Shown: one piece after another, positions 26,698-35,610 of the stretch
Layout: each line of letters starts with the position of its first letter
How positions within the stretch are numbered: position 1 is the first letter of the stretch
From: Pandoraea commovens
GTDB taxonomy: Bacteria; Pseudomonadota; Gammaproteobacteria; Burkholderiales; Burkholderiaceae
Assembly: GCF_902459615.1 (NCBI RefSeq)
Contig: NZ_CABPSA010000014.1
Location: forward strand, 1 to 64,000
Reading direction: 5' to 3'
Length of the DNA: 64,000 bases
Notes under the pieces: generated by a model
What the model saw: only the letters and a program-made list of their open reading frames with translations
What the model was told of the DNA's origin: nothing
Database searches by the model: none
Made by a program: the position numbers and the translations under genes

Positions 26698-28551
26698 ATG
26701 TCAAATCCCGACCTCATTCTGGTCAATGGCAAGTTCACCACGCTCGACCGTGCGAACCCGCAGGCGGACGCCGTCGCGCTCACCGGCGGCACGTTCACCG
26801 CTGTTGGCACCCGCGACGACATCATGCGTCTGGCCGACAACGCCACGCAGGTCATCGACCTCAAGGGCCGACGTGTGATTCCGGGGCTCATCGACAGCCA
26901 CATGCACATCATTCGTGGCGGCCTGAACTACAACATGGAGCTTCGCTGGGATGGCGTGCGCTCGCTGGCGGACGCCATGCGCATGCTCAAGGCGCAGGTC
27001 GACCGCACGCCCGCGCCGCAGTGGGTGCGCGTGGTCGGTGGCTTCACTGAGCATCAGTTCGCAGAGAAGCGACTACCGACCATCGACGAGCTCAACGCCG
27101 TCGCGCCCGACACGCCGGTGTTCATCCTGCATCTGTACGACCGCGCGATCCTGAATGCTGCGGCGCTGCGCACCGTGGGCTACACGAAGGACACGCCGAA
27201 TCCGCCGGGCGGCGAAATCGTGCGCGATGCGTCGGGTAACCCAACCGGCCTGCTGCTCGCCAAGCCGAACGCGACCATTCTCTACGCGACGCTTGCCAAA
27301 GGGCCGAAGCTCCCACCGGAGTATCAAAAGAACTCCACGCGCCACTTCATGCGCGAAGTGAACCGGCTTGGCGTGACGGGCGTCATCGACGCCGGCGGTG
27401 GCTTCCAGAATTACCCCGAGGACTACAGCATCATCGAAGAACTGCACCGCGAAGGACAGTTGACGGTGCGCCTCGCGTACAACCTGTTCACGCAGAAGCC
27501 GAAGGCCGAACTCGCCGACTTCAGCCAGTGGGTCAAGCAAGTCAGCCCGGGGCAAGGCGACGATCTTTATCGTCACAACGGCGCTGGCGAAATGCTCGTG
27601 TACACGGCAGCCGACTTCGAGGACTTCCGTGTCGAGCGGCCGGAAATGGCGCCGTCGATGGAAGACGATCTCGAACCGGTGGTGCGATTGCTTGCAGAGA
27701 ACCGCTGGCCTTGGCGTCTGCACGCCACGTACGACGAGACGATCTCGCGCGCACTCGACGTCTATGAGAAGGTCGCGAAGGACATCCCCTTCGACGGCCT
27801 GCACTGGTTCTTCGATCACGCCGAGACGATCAGCGACCGCAACATCGACCGCATTGCGGCACTCGGCGGCGGCATTGCCGTACAGCATCGCATGGCCTAT
27901 CAGGGCGAGTACTTCGTGGAGCGCTACGGTGCGAAGGCTGCCGAGGCGACACCGCCGGTGCGTCGCATGCTGGAGCGCGGCGTGAAAGTCGGTGCGGGCA
28001 CGGATGCGACGCGCGTCGCGTCGTACAACCCGTGGGTGTCGCTGTACTGGCTGGTGACGGGCAAGACCGTCGGCGGGCTGCGCATGGCGGCCCCGGGCAG
28101 TCTGCTCGACCGCGACGAAGCGCTGCGTCTGTGGACGGAAGCGAACACGTGGTTCTCGTCCGAAGTCGGCAAGAAAGGGCAGATCAAGGTCGGGCAGCTC
28201 GCCGATCTGGCCGTGCTCTCGGAGGACTACTTCAGCGTGCCGGAAGACGAGATTCAGGACATCACGTCCGTGCTCACGGTGCTGGGCGGCAAGGTGGTGT
28301 ACGGCGACGGCGACTTCGGTAGCTATGCACCGGCACTGCCGCCCGCGATGCCCGACTGGTCGCCCGCGCGACACGGTGTGGGGTATCAGCCGCGACAACC
28401 TAATGTGCTTAACGTGAGCGTGAGTTGCGCGTGTGCGACGTCATGCGGCGTGCACGGTCATGCGCACGCGAAGGCGTGGTCGTCGAGCGTGCCCGCGTCG
28501 GACGAGAGCGGCTTCTGGGGTGCGCTCGGCTGTTCGTGCTGGGCCTTCTGA
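26698..28551 (+). CDS. YtcJ-like amidohydrolase family 3 enzyme
   Basis: 617 residues from ATG 26698 (GGAG upstream). Metal-dependent hydrolase of the amidohydrolase superfamily. The beta-sandwich N-terminus (LILVNGKFTTLDRANPQADA) is followed by the HxH metal motif (GLIDSHMHI, about residue 69), further metal ligands (HATYDET; FFDHAET; AGTDATR) and the C-terminal sandwich with GQLADLAVLSEDYF. The substrate is unknown; relatives act on imide, amide or carbamate bonds. After about residue 568 there is an unusual Cys/His-rich tail (SCACATSCGVHGHAHAK, GALGCSCWAF). DoxX and XapX genes follow on the same strand. The ~295 bases upstream hold no evident gene and should contain its promoter and that of the divergent regulator. 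Confidence 0.85.
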   Translation: MSNPDLILVNGKFTTLDRANPQADAVALTGGTFTAVGTRDDIMRLADNATQVIDLKGRRVIPGLIDSHMHIIRGGLNYNMELRWDGVRSLADAMRMLKAQVDRTPAPQWVRVVGGFTEHQFAEKRLPTIDELNAVAPDTPVFILHLYDRAILNAAALRTVGYTKDTPNPPGGEIVRDASGNPTGLLLAKPNATILYATLAKGPKLPPEYQKNSTRHFMREVNRLGVTGVIDAGGGFQNYPEDYSIIEELHREGQLTVRLAYNLFTQKPKAELADFSQWVKQVSPGQGDDLYRHNGAGEMLVYTAADFEDFRVERPEMAPSMEDDLEPVVRLLAENRWPWRLHATYDETISRALDVYEKVAKDIPFDGLHWFFDHAETISDRNIDRIAALGGGIAVQHRMAYQGEYFVERYGAKAAEATPPVRRMLERGVKVGAGTDATRVASYNPWVSLYWLVTGKTVGGLRMAAPGSLLDRDEALRLWTEANTWFSSEVGKKGQIKVGQLADLAVLSEDYFSVPEDEIQDITSVLTVLGGKVVYGDGDFGSYAPALPPAMPDWSPARHGVGYQPRQPNVLNVSVSCACATSCGVHGHAHAKAWSSSVPASDESGFWGALGCSCWAF

Positions 28552-28580
28552 TGTCCATTCTGATGTCCATTCTGATGTCG
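28546..28580. repeat. Tandem 12-bp repeat across the amidohydrolase stop codon
   Basis: TTCTGATGTCCA occurs twice in full (28546-28557, 28558-28569), followed by an 11-base near copy. The first copy includes the TGA stop, so copy-number changes leave the protein unchanged but alter the spacing to the DoxX gene. Confidence 0.9.
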
Positions 28581-28612
28581 CTACTGTCCGCTACTCACTG
28601 TTGAGGTCCGTC

Positions 28613-29065
28613 ATGGCCACGATGCTGCCGTCGTCCGATCCCTCCTCGTCAATGGCACGCGAGACGTCTTTGCTGCCGGGCTGGGCTTACTGGCTTGCAC
28701 TGTTGCTGCTGTGCAGCGCCTATCTGCAAGGCGGCATCGACAAGGCGTTGGACTTCTCCGGCGCCATCGCCGAAATGCAGCACTTCGGACTGTCACCGGC
28801 GGCACCAATGGCGGTGGCGGTCATCGTGCTGGAAATCGGTGCGTCGCTGATGATTTTGACGGGCAAGGGGCGATGGTTGGGTGCGTTGGCGCTGGCGGCA
28901 TTCACGCTGGCCGCCACGTTTCTGGCCAATCGCTTCTGGTCCGCCCCGCCGGACGCCCGCACGATGCTCGCCAATAGTTTCTTCGAACACCTCGGACTCG
29001 TCGGCGGCTTTATCGCCGTGGCGTGGTACGACCTCGGAACGCGCGCCGCGCGGAGTCAATCATGA
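28613..29065 (+). CDS. DoxX-family membrane protein
   Basis: 150 residues from ATG 28613 (GAGG eight bases upstream). Four membrane segments are visible (ILS: AYWLALLLLCSAYLQGGIDK; MAVAVIVLEIGASLMIL; WLGALALAAFTLAATFLA; HLGLVGGFIAVAWY). The pattern FSGAIAEMQHFGLSPAAPMA fits the DoxX family, whose members are small integral membrane proteins of mostly unknown role. The stop overlaps the ATG of the XapX gene by four bases, so the two are coupled. Confidence 0.85.
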   Translation: MATMLPSSDPSSSMARETSLLPGWAYWLALLLLCSAYLQGGIDKALDFSGAIAEMQHFGLSPAAPMAVAVIVLEIGASLMILTGKGRWLGALALAAFTLAATFLANRFWSAPPDARTMLANSFFEHLGLVGGFIAVAWYDLGTRAARSQS

Positions 29066-29343
29066 AGCTCTATCTCGTTTCGCTTGCTGTGGGCGTGCTC
29101 GTCGGCATCATCTACGGCGGTCTGGGCGTTCGCTCACCGGCACCGCCCGCGGTGGCGCTCATCGGTTTGCTCGGCATGCTGATCGGCGAACAGGTCGTGC
29201 CGCCCGTCAAGCGTCTGCTCGCAGGCGAGCCGGTGAACCTCGTGTGGTTCCATCGCGAATGCGTGCCGAAGATCACGGGACTGCCGGGGCCGGTGGCGCA
29301 AGCGGCGAAGGATGAGGACAAGACCGAAGCGCCGAAGGCGTAA
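29062..29343 (+). CDS. XapX-domain small membrane protein
   Basis: 93 residues. Two membrane segments (LYLVSLAVGVLVGIIYGGLG and PPAVALIGLLGMLIGEQVVP) with RSPAPPAVALIGLLGML between them match the XapX domain. The C-terminus is hydrophilic and lysine-rich. The family is short and has no known biochemical function. It overlaps the DoxX gene by ATGA. Confidence 0.85.
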   Translation: MKLYLVSLAVGVLVGIIYGGLGVRSPAPPAVALIGLLGMLIGEQVVPPVKRLLAGEPVNLVWFHRECVPKITGLPGPVAQAAKDEDKTEAPKA

Positions 29344-29411
29344 GACCTGATGGCGTCCACTGCGACATCCATTGCGCCGTCGACGGCGCGCTCGCGCAGC
29401 GCCATGTCACC

Positions 29412-30320
29412 CTACTTGAAAGAACGCGCCGCCTCCGCCTGCTCGCGAATCACGTCGATCAGCGCGCGCAACGCCGCCGGAATGTGGCGCCGTCCGGGAT
29501 AGTAGAGCGCGAGTCCGTCGAACGGCGGTGTCCACGCTTGCAGCACGCGCACCAACGTACCGGCTTCGAGATCTTTGTGCACGTCCCACTCTGTCAGATA
29601 TCCCACACCGACGCCCGAACGCACGGCTTCCAGGATCAGCGCGCCGTCGTCCAACGTCATCGGCCCGTCCACGTCGACGCGCACCATCTGGCCGTGCCGC
29701 TCGAACTCCCAGTGGAACATCTTGCCGCTCGGCATCCGCGTGCGAATGCACTGATGCTTGCGTAAGTCGTCCGGCGTACGCGGCGGTTTATGACGGGAGA
29801 AATACGCTGGCGTGGCGACCACCGCGAAGCACTGTCTGTCGCCGAACGGCACGGCGATCATGTCCTGCGGCACCGACTCCCTCAGACGAATACCCGCGTC
29901 GAACCCTTCCACAACAATGTCGATGAGACGGCCTTCCGTCACGATGTCCAGCTTGACGTCCGGGTAGCGCCGCGAGAACTCGATCAACACGGGCATGACC
30001 CGGTGCACCGCGCCGGCCGAACTATTGATGCGCAGCGTGCCCGAGGGGGAATCGCGAAAGCTCCCGGCTTCGTCGATCGCCGTCTGAATGGTCGAGAGCG
30101 CGGGCGCGACGCTGTTCACAAACTGCGCGCCCGCTTCGGAAAGCGACACACTGCGCGTCGTCCGGTTAAAGAGCCGCACACCGATGCGCGTTTCGAGCGC
30201 CGCGACGGCATGGCTTAACGCAGACGTCGACACGCCCATATCGTTTGCCGCGGCCCGGAAACTCCGGTGACGCGCCACCGCCATGACGGCTTCCAGTTCG
30301 GTGAGTCCCGACGTCTTCAT
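29412..30320 (-). CDS. LysR-family transcriptional regulator
   Basis: 302 residues. The N-terminal winged helix-turn-helix (about 5-65, [35 protein letters not shown]) is followed by a substrate-binding effector domain (about 92-295). It is divergent from the aldehyde dehydrogenase gene at 30430 with about 110 bases between, the classic LysR arrangement, so it probably controls that gene. The effector is unknown. Confidence 0.93.
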   Translation of the reverse strand: MKTSGLTELEAVMAVARHRSFRAAANDMGVSTSALSHAVAALETRIGVRLFNRTTRSVSLSEAGAQFVNSVAPALSTIQTAIDEAGSFRDSPSGTLRINSSAGAVHRVMPVLIEFSRRYPDVKLDIVTEGRLIDIVVEGFDAGIRLRESVPQDMIAVPFGDRQCFAVVATPAYFSRHKPPRTPDDLRKHQCIRTRMPSGKMFHWEFERHGQMVRVDVDGPMTLDDGALILEAVRSGVGVGYLTEWDVHKDLEAGTLVRVLQAWTPPFDGLALYYPGRRHIPAALRALIDVIREQAEAARSFK

Positions 30321-30429
30321 TGTCCTAAATTCCTCAACAAGGCATCCCGGATTGTACGTCTAGTCATATCAATGCCGGACGACTATCTTGAGTCATCGAG
30401 ACCGCATTTCACCCTGCCCCCCACTCATC

Positions 30430-31851
30430 ATGAAGATCATCGATCAGATTTATATCGACGGCGCTTTCGTCACTCCGCACGGGGACGAACGATTCGACCT
30501 GTTCAATCCGGCGACCGAGCAAGTCATCGGCAGCGTCCGGCTGGCAGACGCCGAAGACGCTCGCCGTGCCATTGCGGCGGCCAAACGCGCGTTTCCGGCG
30601 CATTCCCGAAGCACCAAAGCCGAACGCATCTCGATGCTCCAGCGCATGCACGCCGCCGTGTCCGCACGCGAAGACGATTTGCTCGACGCCATCATCGAGG
30701 AGTACGGCGCCCCCGTCGCGTGGGCGCGCTGGATGGCACGTCATGCGAGCGATGTCCTGCTGCAGGCTGCGAAGACGCTGGACAGCTACGACTTCGTGCG
30801 CCGTGCGGGCACGGCGGAAGTCGTCATGCAGCCGCTCGGTGTGGCGGGACTCATCACGCCCTGGAATAGCGATGCGGGCTTCATCTGCGGGAAACTGGCC
30901 GCAGCACTCGCTGCCGGTTGCACGGCCGTGATCAAACCGAGCGAGATGAGTGCGATTCAGACGCGCATCGTGACCGAAGCGCTGCACGACGCGCAGTTGC
31001 CGCCGGGCGTCGTCAATATCGTGACGGGACGCGGGGAGACGGTTGGCGCGGAGATCAGCACGCACCCCGACGTCGCCAAGGTATCGTTCACCGGATCGAC
31101 GGCGGTGGGCCGGTCGATCTTGCGCGCGGCGTCGGAAACCTTCAAGCGGGTGACGCTTGAACTCGGCGGCAAATCGCCGATGATCGTGCTCGACGACGCG
31201 AACTTCACGCAGGCCATCCCGCTCGCGCTCAATGCGGGCTTTATGAACAGTGGTCAGGCATGTGTCGCCGGGACGCGGATTCTCGTGCCGCAAGCACGAC
31301 TGCACGAATTCGAAGCGGGCATCGCGGCTGCCATTGCGAACTTCCCGGCAGGGGATCCCCGCGACCCGAAGACGCATATCGGCCCGCTGGTCAGTCGAAA
31401 ACAATGGGATCGCGTGCAGCGCTACATTCGCATCGGCATCGAGGAAGGTGCACGGTTGGTCGCCGGTGGCGAGGGTCGCCCGACCGGGCTGGACGCCGGA
31501 TGGTTCGTACGCCCGACCGTCTTCAGCGACGTGCGCAACGACATGACGATTGCCCGTGAGGAAATTTTCGGGCCGGTGCTCTCGATCATCGCCTACCGAG
31601 ATGAAGCGCAGGCCATCGCCATTGCCAACGACACACCTTATGGTTTGCAGGCGTATGTCTGCGCGACGGATGTTGAGCGCGCCGCCGCTGTGGCAGCGCA
31701 AATCGAAGCGGGGCGCGTGCTCGTCAACACCCTCACTCACGAACCTGCTGCGCCGTTCGGTGGATTCAAGCAATCGGGCATCGGACGCGAGTACGGCACC
31801 TTCGGACTCGAAGCCTTCATGGAACCGAAGGCCGTGCTCGGGGTGTTGTAA
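30430..31851 (+). CDS. NAD(P)-dependent aldehyde dehydrogenase
   Basis: 473 residues. It has the full ALDH fold signature: Asn146 (TPWN), Lys169 (IKPSE), the Rossmann GSTAVGR motif, general base Glu244 (LELGGKSP) and catalytic Cys278 (NSGQACVAGTR). It oxidises an aldehyde to the acid; the substrate cannot be read from sequence. The start is ATG 30430; the in-frame TTG at 30388 adds residues unlike the family. No strong ribosome site precedes the ATG. It is probably controlled by the divergent LysR gene. Confidence 0.92.
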   Translation: MKIIDQIYIDGAFVTPHGDERFDLFNPATEQVIGSVRLADAEDARRAIAAAKRAFPAHSRSTKAERISMLQRMHAAVSAREDDLLDAIIEEYGAPVAWARWMARHASDVLLQAAKTLDSYDFVRRAGTAEVVMQPLGVAGLITPWNSDAGFICGKLAAALAAGCTAVIKPSEMSAIQTRIVTEALHDAQLPPGVVNIVTGRGETVGAEISTHPDVAKVSFTGSTAVGRSILRAASETFKRVTLELGGKSPMIVLDDANFTQAIPLALNAGFMNSGQACVAGTRILVPQARLHEFEAGIAAAIANFPAGDPRDPKTHIGPLVSRKQWDRVQRYIRIGIEEGARLVAGGEGRPTGLDAGWFVRPTVFSDVRNDMTIAREEIFGPVLSIIAYRDEAQAIAIANDTPYGLQAYVCATDVERAAAVAAQIEAGRVLVNTLTHEPAAPFGGFKQSGIGREYGTFGLEAFMEPKAVLGVL

Positions 31852-31874
31852 GCGCAGCGGCAGCGGCTCGGCGC

Positions 31875-31907
31875 GATGGGCGCCGTCGAAACACAGCGAC
31901 GCCCATC
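31875..31907. terminator. Hairpin between convergent genes
   Basis: GATGGGCG-type arms at 31875-31882 and 31900-31907 pair perfectly over 8 bases, between the ends of the aldehyde dehydrogenase gene and the convergent hypothetical gene. There is no T-run, so intrinsic termination is uncertain. Confidence 0.35.
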
Positions 31908-31932
31908 ACGCCACCCGCCGTAGTCGCAGACC

Positions 31933-32535
31933 TTACTTGCCGATTTCGTAGCGAAGCAACAATGCCGCCACGCGCGCGCGGTCGACGTCGGGAATGCGCT
32001 CCATCCCGACGTACTCCCAGAACTCTTCGACGGCGGCGACGCCTTCGCTGCCGTCAGACAGGAGACATGCAAGCGCATCCGCCCGTCGTTCCGGCGGCAG
32101 GATGTCAAGGCTCAGGATCAGCGCATCCATCACGCGCTGTCGGCGGCTACCTTTGAAGAACCGCTCGCTGATGTGGCCGACGAACGCGGACCAAGCTTCA
32201 GACTCGCTCCCTTCCTTCGCGGCGACACCCCACTTCTCGACGAGCGCGGGGTTCGCCTTCAACGGTTCTCGGAAAAACACGTAATCCACTGCGGGCTTCG
32301 GCGCTGCCGGGTCGATCATCCGCATCGCCGAGGCGATCGGCGGTACATACCTCGCGCCACGCGGCTCGACAAACACCGCGGTGGGGATGACCGACGGGCG
32401 AAGCCCACCTCCGCGCATGAGGCGAACCGTGCCGAGATCGACGCGAAAGCGCTCGCGATGCGGGCACAAATGCTGGTGAAGCGCACGCGTCACCGTCGGT
32501 AAGGAACTAATCGTTACTGCGTTCACAAGATTCAT
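31933..32535 (-). CDS. Hypothetical protein, paralogue of the 34834 product
   Basis: 200 residues, no recognised domain, no signal peptide. GGAGG precedes the ATG. The C-terminal ~90 residues (SRRQRVMDALILSLDILPPE, ADALACLL, VDRARVAALLLRYEI) align by eye with the C-terminal half of the protein at 34834 (PRRQKVVDALVQSFEYVP, VDAVKTLL, TDKAHVKDLFEKHEI), so the two share an all-helical module. The N-terminal halves differ. The ATPase gene at 32659 lies upstream on the same strand, about 120 bases away. Confidence 0.7.
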   Translation of the reverse strand: MNLVNAVTISSLPTVTRALHQHLCPHRERFRVDLGTVRLMRGGGLRPSVIPTAVFVEPRGARYVPPIASAMRMIDPAAPKPAVDYVFFREPLKANPALVEKWGVAAKEGSESEAWSAFVGHISERFFKGSRRQRVMDALILSLDILPPERRADALACLLSDGSEGVAAVEEFWEYVGMERIPDVDRARVAALLLRYEIGK

Positions 32536-32658
32536 CGAGGACCTCCATCGTGGAAAGGAGATCGCATCCTGACAGCGCTTCGTCTTCGGACTTTGCGATA
32601 GCGTCGGCGAGCTGTCAGTTCTGACGCTGCCGTGCCCACATGCTTGCGTTCGCAGACG

Positions 32659-33831
32659 TCAATTGCCGTTATCCGCCCATCGCCATGCGGGACGCTCGAG
32701 CGGGTGCTGGCCGAGAATCGTCGTCGCCGAGAAGGACTTCTCGAGTTGGATCGAATTGCATTCGGGGTCCTCTTCGAGCGCGGCCGCCAGACGCTGCGAG
32801 TGCGAAACCACCCAGAGCTGGCTGCGCTGCGATGCGCGACGGATCAAACGTCCCAACGCGGGCATGAGATCAGGGTGAAGACTCGCCTCAGGTTCGTTGA
32901 GCACCATCAGTTCAGGCGGACGCGGCGTGAGCAATGCGGCTGTCAGCAGCAGGAATCGCAGCGTCCCGTCGGACAGTTCTGCGGCGCTCAATGGTCGCAG
33001 CAAACCGTGCTGGTTGAACTCCAGCATGAGTCCGCCACGCCCCGTGCCATCGATCGTGACGCTCGCGCCGGGAAAGGCATCTTCCACCGTTTGCGCCAGC
33101 GCTTCGTGATCGCCGATCTCGCGAATCGTCTGCCACGCGGCGGCCAGATCCCGGCCGTCGTGATGCAGCGCCATCGTGCGCGTACCGATCTGCGGCCACC
33201 GCGCGGGGGCATCTGCGTCGGTGCGGAAGTGATCGTAGAAGCGCCAGTTGCGAATGCGCTCACGTACTGTGAACACCTCAGGGCAGGTGTTGTCGTTGGC
33301 AATGTGAGAAAAGAGACTCTCAAAGCGAGGCAGACTGCTTGTGAGGATGTCCCACTCACGCCCCGACTTGCGTCGCACCACACTCCCCTGTCGGTCCACG
33401 AGCATAGTGGCCGGACGTAGAAACTCACCGGCCCAGATGCTCTCGTGCTTGAACTCCGGATCGGCACTGAACATGGAAACGCCACCAGCGCTGCCCATCC
33501 CCATGCAGATGGCGTAGCCGAAGGTGTCGCTGCTGAAGCCAAGACGCATGCGCCCCCGCTTCTGACGCGGGCCGCCCTGAATCGGCACCTCGCCGCGACG
33601 CATGCGCGGGCTGATCGTCTCCGGCCCCGCCCATAGCACGGAGCCGAGTCCGCCCTCGCGGGCGATGGGGCCGATGATGCCGTCGCTTGCCGTGCCCGCC
33701 AGCAGCCGCAGTGCCCGGTAAAGATTGGACTTCCCGCTACCATTCGCGCCGCTGATGACGTTAAGCCGGGTGAGCGGCATCACAAGCGACTGGATAGAAC
33801 GGTAGTTGTCGATGGCGAGGGCGGTGAGCAT
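32659..33831 (-). CDS. AAA_21/RecF-OLD-like ATPase
   Basis: 390 residues. Walker A is GANGSGKS (28-35), the ABC-type signature region is AAELSDGTLRFL (about 284-294) and Walker B is LMVLNEPEASLHP (308-320). The D-loop/H-loop region follows (LWVVSHSQRLA). This is the SMC-like predicted ATPase fold found in defence ATPases, DNA-repair proteins and many stand-alone proteins of unknown role. The TOPRIM domain of OLD nucleases is absent, and no partner nuclease gene is next to it. Length is normal for the stand-alone subgroup. Confidence 0.85.
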   Translation of the reverse strand: MLTALAIDNYRSIQSLVMPLTRLNVISGANGSGKSNLYRALRLLAGTASDGIIGPIAREGGLGSVLWAGPETISPRMRRGEVPIQGGPRQKRGRMRLGFSSDTFGYAICMGMGSAGGVSMFSADPEFKHESIWAGEFLRPATMLVDRQGSVVRRKSGREWDILTSSLPRFESLFSHIANDNTCPEVFTVRERIRNWRFYDHFRTDADAPARWPQIGTRTMALHHDGRDLAAAWQTIREIGDHEALAQTVEDAFPGASVTIDGTGRGGLMLEFNQHGLLRPLSAAELSDGTLRFLLLTAALLTPRPPELMVLNEPEASLHPDLMPALGRLIRRASQRSQLWVVSHSQRLAAALEEDPECNSIQLEKSFSATTILGQHPLERPAWRWADNGN

Positions 33832-34050
33832 GGCAGGCGGGAGAACGTGAGGAAACGCAGCAGACGAGCGCGGGGAATCAAGAGCGGTGAAGTTCGCAGA
33901 TTACCCCTTCGAGCACGCCGCGCCGCTACCGTTCCCTAAATCCGGCGCACAGCTTTCCCAGACGGCCCGCTGCTCAAGGGACGCACAGCCGCGTCCACAT
34001 GACATAAACTCACCGTTTCGACCTCTTACAGCGACACCTCGCCTGCCCCG

Positions 34051-34797
34051 ATGTCAGACGTTACCCCTGAACCGAAAGACAGCTCCGGCGTTGCCGTCAT
34101 CGACCGCGCCTGCGCTATTCTGTTCGCGTTCAAACCCGACGACAGCGCCCTCACGCTGGCCGAACTGGCTGCCCGCACCGGTCTCTACAAGAGCACGCTG
34201 CTGCGTCTCGCGGGTGCGCTCATCCAGCACCGCATGCTCATGCGACTTGAAGATGGTCGCTATCAGCTCGGCCCGGCCACGTTCATGCTCGGCGCCCTGT
34301 ATCAGCGCAGCCTGAACCTCGGCGACATTTTGTTGCCGCTGATGCGCGAACTGGCGGACGTGAGTGGCGAGAGCGTGTCGTTCTATGTGCGCGACGACGC
34401 CGTGCGTGTGTGTCTGCATCGTGTCGACTCGACGCACGCCGTGCGCTTCCACGTACGCGAGGGCGATGTACTGCCGCTCGAACACGGCTCGGGGGGACTG
34501 GCGTTGCTGGCCTTCGGCGGGGAGACGGGCGACGTCTACGACCGCATTCGCGAGGTGGGTTACAGCGTATCGATGGGCGATCGCGAGCGCGATACGGCGG
34601 GGGTGTCGATGCCGGTGTTCGGGGTGCGTCAGACGCTGCGCGGCGTGCTGACGCTAGCCGGTCCCAGCTCACGCATCGACCGGGCCTTCATCGACCGGCA
34701 TCTGACGGATCTGTTCTCGTGCGCCGCGCGCGCCACCGACGGACTCGGCGGTGACTCTCGGGCACTGCGCGCGGCGTGGAAGCGGCGAGAGGAGTGA
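34051..34797 (+). CDS. IclR-family transcriptional regulator
   Basis: 248 residues. An N-terminal winged helix (about 14-75, VIDRACAILFAFKPDDSALTLAELAARTGLYKSTLLRL) is followed by an IclR effector domain (about 90-240, GESVSFYVRDDAVRVCLHRVDS, GVSMPVFG, VLTLAGPSSRID). The nearest candidate targets are the CoA-transferase operon beginning at 39141 or aromatic/organic-acid genes elsewhere. It is not clearly paired with either neighbour. Confidence 0.92.
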   Translation: MSDVTPEPKDSSGVAVIDRACAILFAFKPDDSALTLAELAARTGLYKSTLLRLAGALIQHRMLMRLEDGRYQLGPATFMLGALYQRSLNLGDILLPLMRELADVSGESVSFYVRDDAVRVCLHRVDSTHAVRFHVREGDVLPLEHGSGGLALLAFGGETGDVYDRIREVGYSVSMGDRERDTAGVSMPVFGVRQTLRGVLTLAGPSSRIDRAFIDRHLTDLFSCAARATDGLGGDSRALRAAWKRREE

Positions 34798-34833
34798 TAC
34801 GCTCACGCGATCAATCGCTCGCGCAAGGTCTCG

Positions 34834-35418
34834 TCACGCATCAAGCTCGATCTCATGCTTCTCGAAGAGATCTTTCACGTGCGCCTTGTCCGTCTCCGGA
34901 ATCGTTTCGAAAATCTCATCGCTGAATCCACGCAGTGCGATAACACCTACGCCGTCGGCATCGACACTGATGCCTTTCTCGTCAACGCGGTAATTGAGCA
35001 GCGTTTTGACCGCATCGACCCGGGAGGCGTCCGGGACGTACTCGAACGACTGAACCAGCGCGTCGACCACCTTTTGACGCCTGGGCTTGGAATCAGCCCC
35101 CATCAGGTCTGCGACAAACACGCCCAACGTGTCGTCGCTCGAAACGATGGCCTCCTGAAATCGCGCAAGGAACTTCGTATCTGCGTTAAAGCTGGCGGCT
35201 AGCGCCCGGGGGCCGAAGATCTCGTTTAGCTTATCGGGAACCTCAAACGAGCGAACGATCTCGGTGGACTTCAGCGCCTGCGGCGTGAGGATCTGGCTCA
35301 CGGTTTGCAGATCCTCGCCAACCGCGTGGGCCTTCTTGCCCTTCTCGTCAGCCCCCTGACTCCCAGTCAGCGCCTGAGTCGCAGCACCGGAATTAACACC
35401 CGTCGAACTTACTTCCAT
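34834..35418 (-). CDS. Hypothetical protein, paralogue of the 31933 product
   Basis: 194 residues, unrecognised. The N-terminal 35 residues are polar, Ser/Thr/Gly/Ala-rich and flexible (EVSSTGVNSGAATQALTGSQ), with no hydrophobic signal. This composition is seen in type III secreted proteins, but it is not proof. The C-terminal half shares a helical module with the protein at 31933. GGAGAG precedes the ATG. It is convergent with the IclR gene. Confidence 0.7.
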   Translation of the reverse strand: MEVSSTGVNSGAATQALTGSQGADEKGKKAHAVGEDLQTVSQILTPQALKSTEIVRSFEVPDKLNEIFGPRALAASFNADTKFLARFQEAIVSSDDTLGVFVADLMGADSKPRRQKVVDALVQSFEYVPDASRVDAVKTLLNYRVDEKGISVDADGVGVIALRGFSDEIFETIPETDKAHVKDLFEKHEIELDA

Positions 35419-35610
35419 GATGGCTCTCCATCAAAATTGGGGAGTTCATTCTGGTACGGGGAGTACGTCGACGTTATGCAAACGAACATCATGCTTTCGT
35501 TTCTCGCGCCCCCTTGGGAAAAAGATGTGGTGCGCGCTTGGGATTCATTGACGTACCCGCCCCTGCCGGGTCGCCGCCGGTTCGCTGCCGTGTCGCTGCC
35601 GTATCAATAC

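Noticed and set aside
29374-29389. 16-bp GC palindrome as a terminator between the XapX and LysR genes
   Set aside because: Perfect palindrome without loop or T-run; could be chance in GC-rich DNA.
32659-33831. Anti-phage defence system around the OLD-like ATPase
   Set aside because: No nuclease, reverse transcriptase or other known defence partner adjoins it; neighbours are an orphan protein and an IclR regulator.
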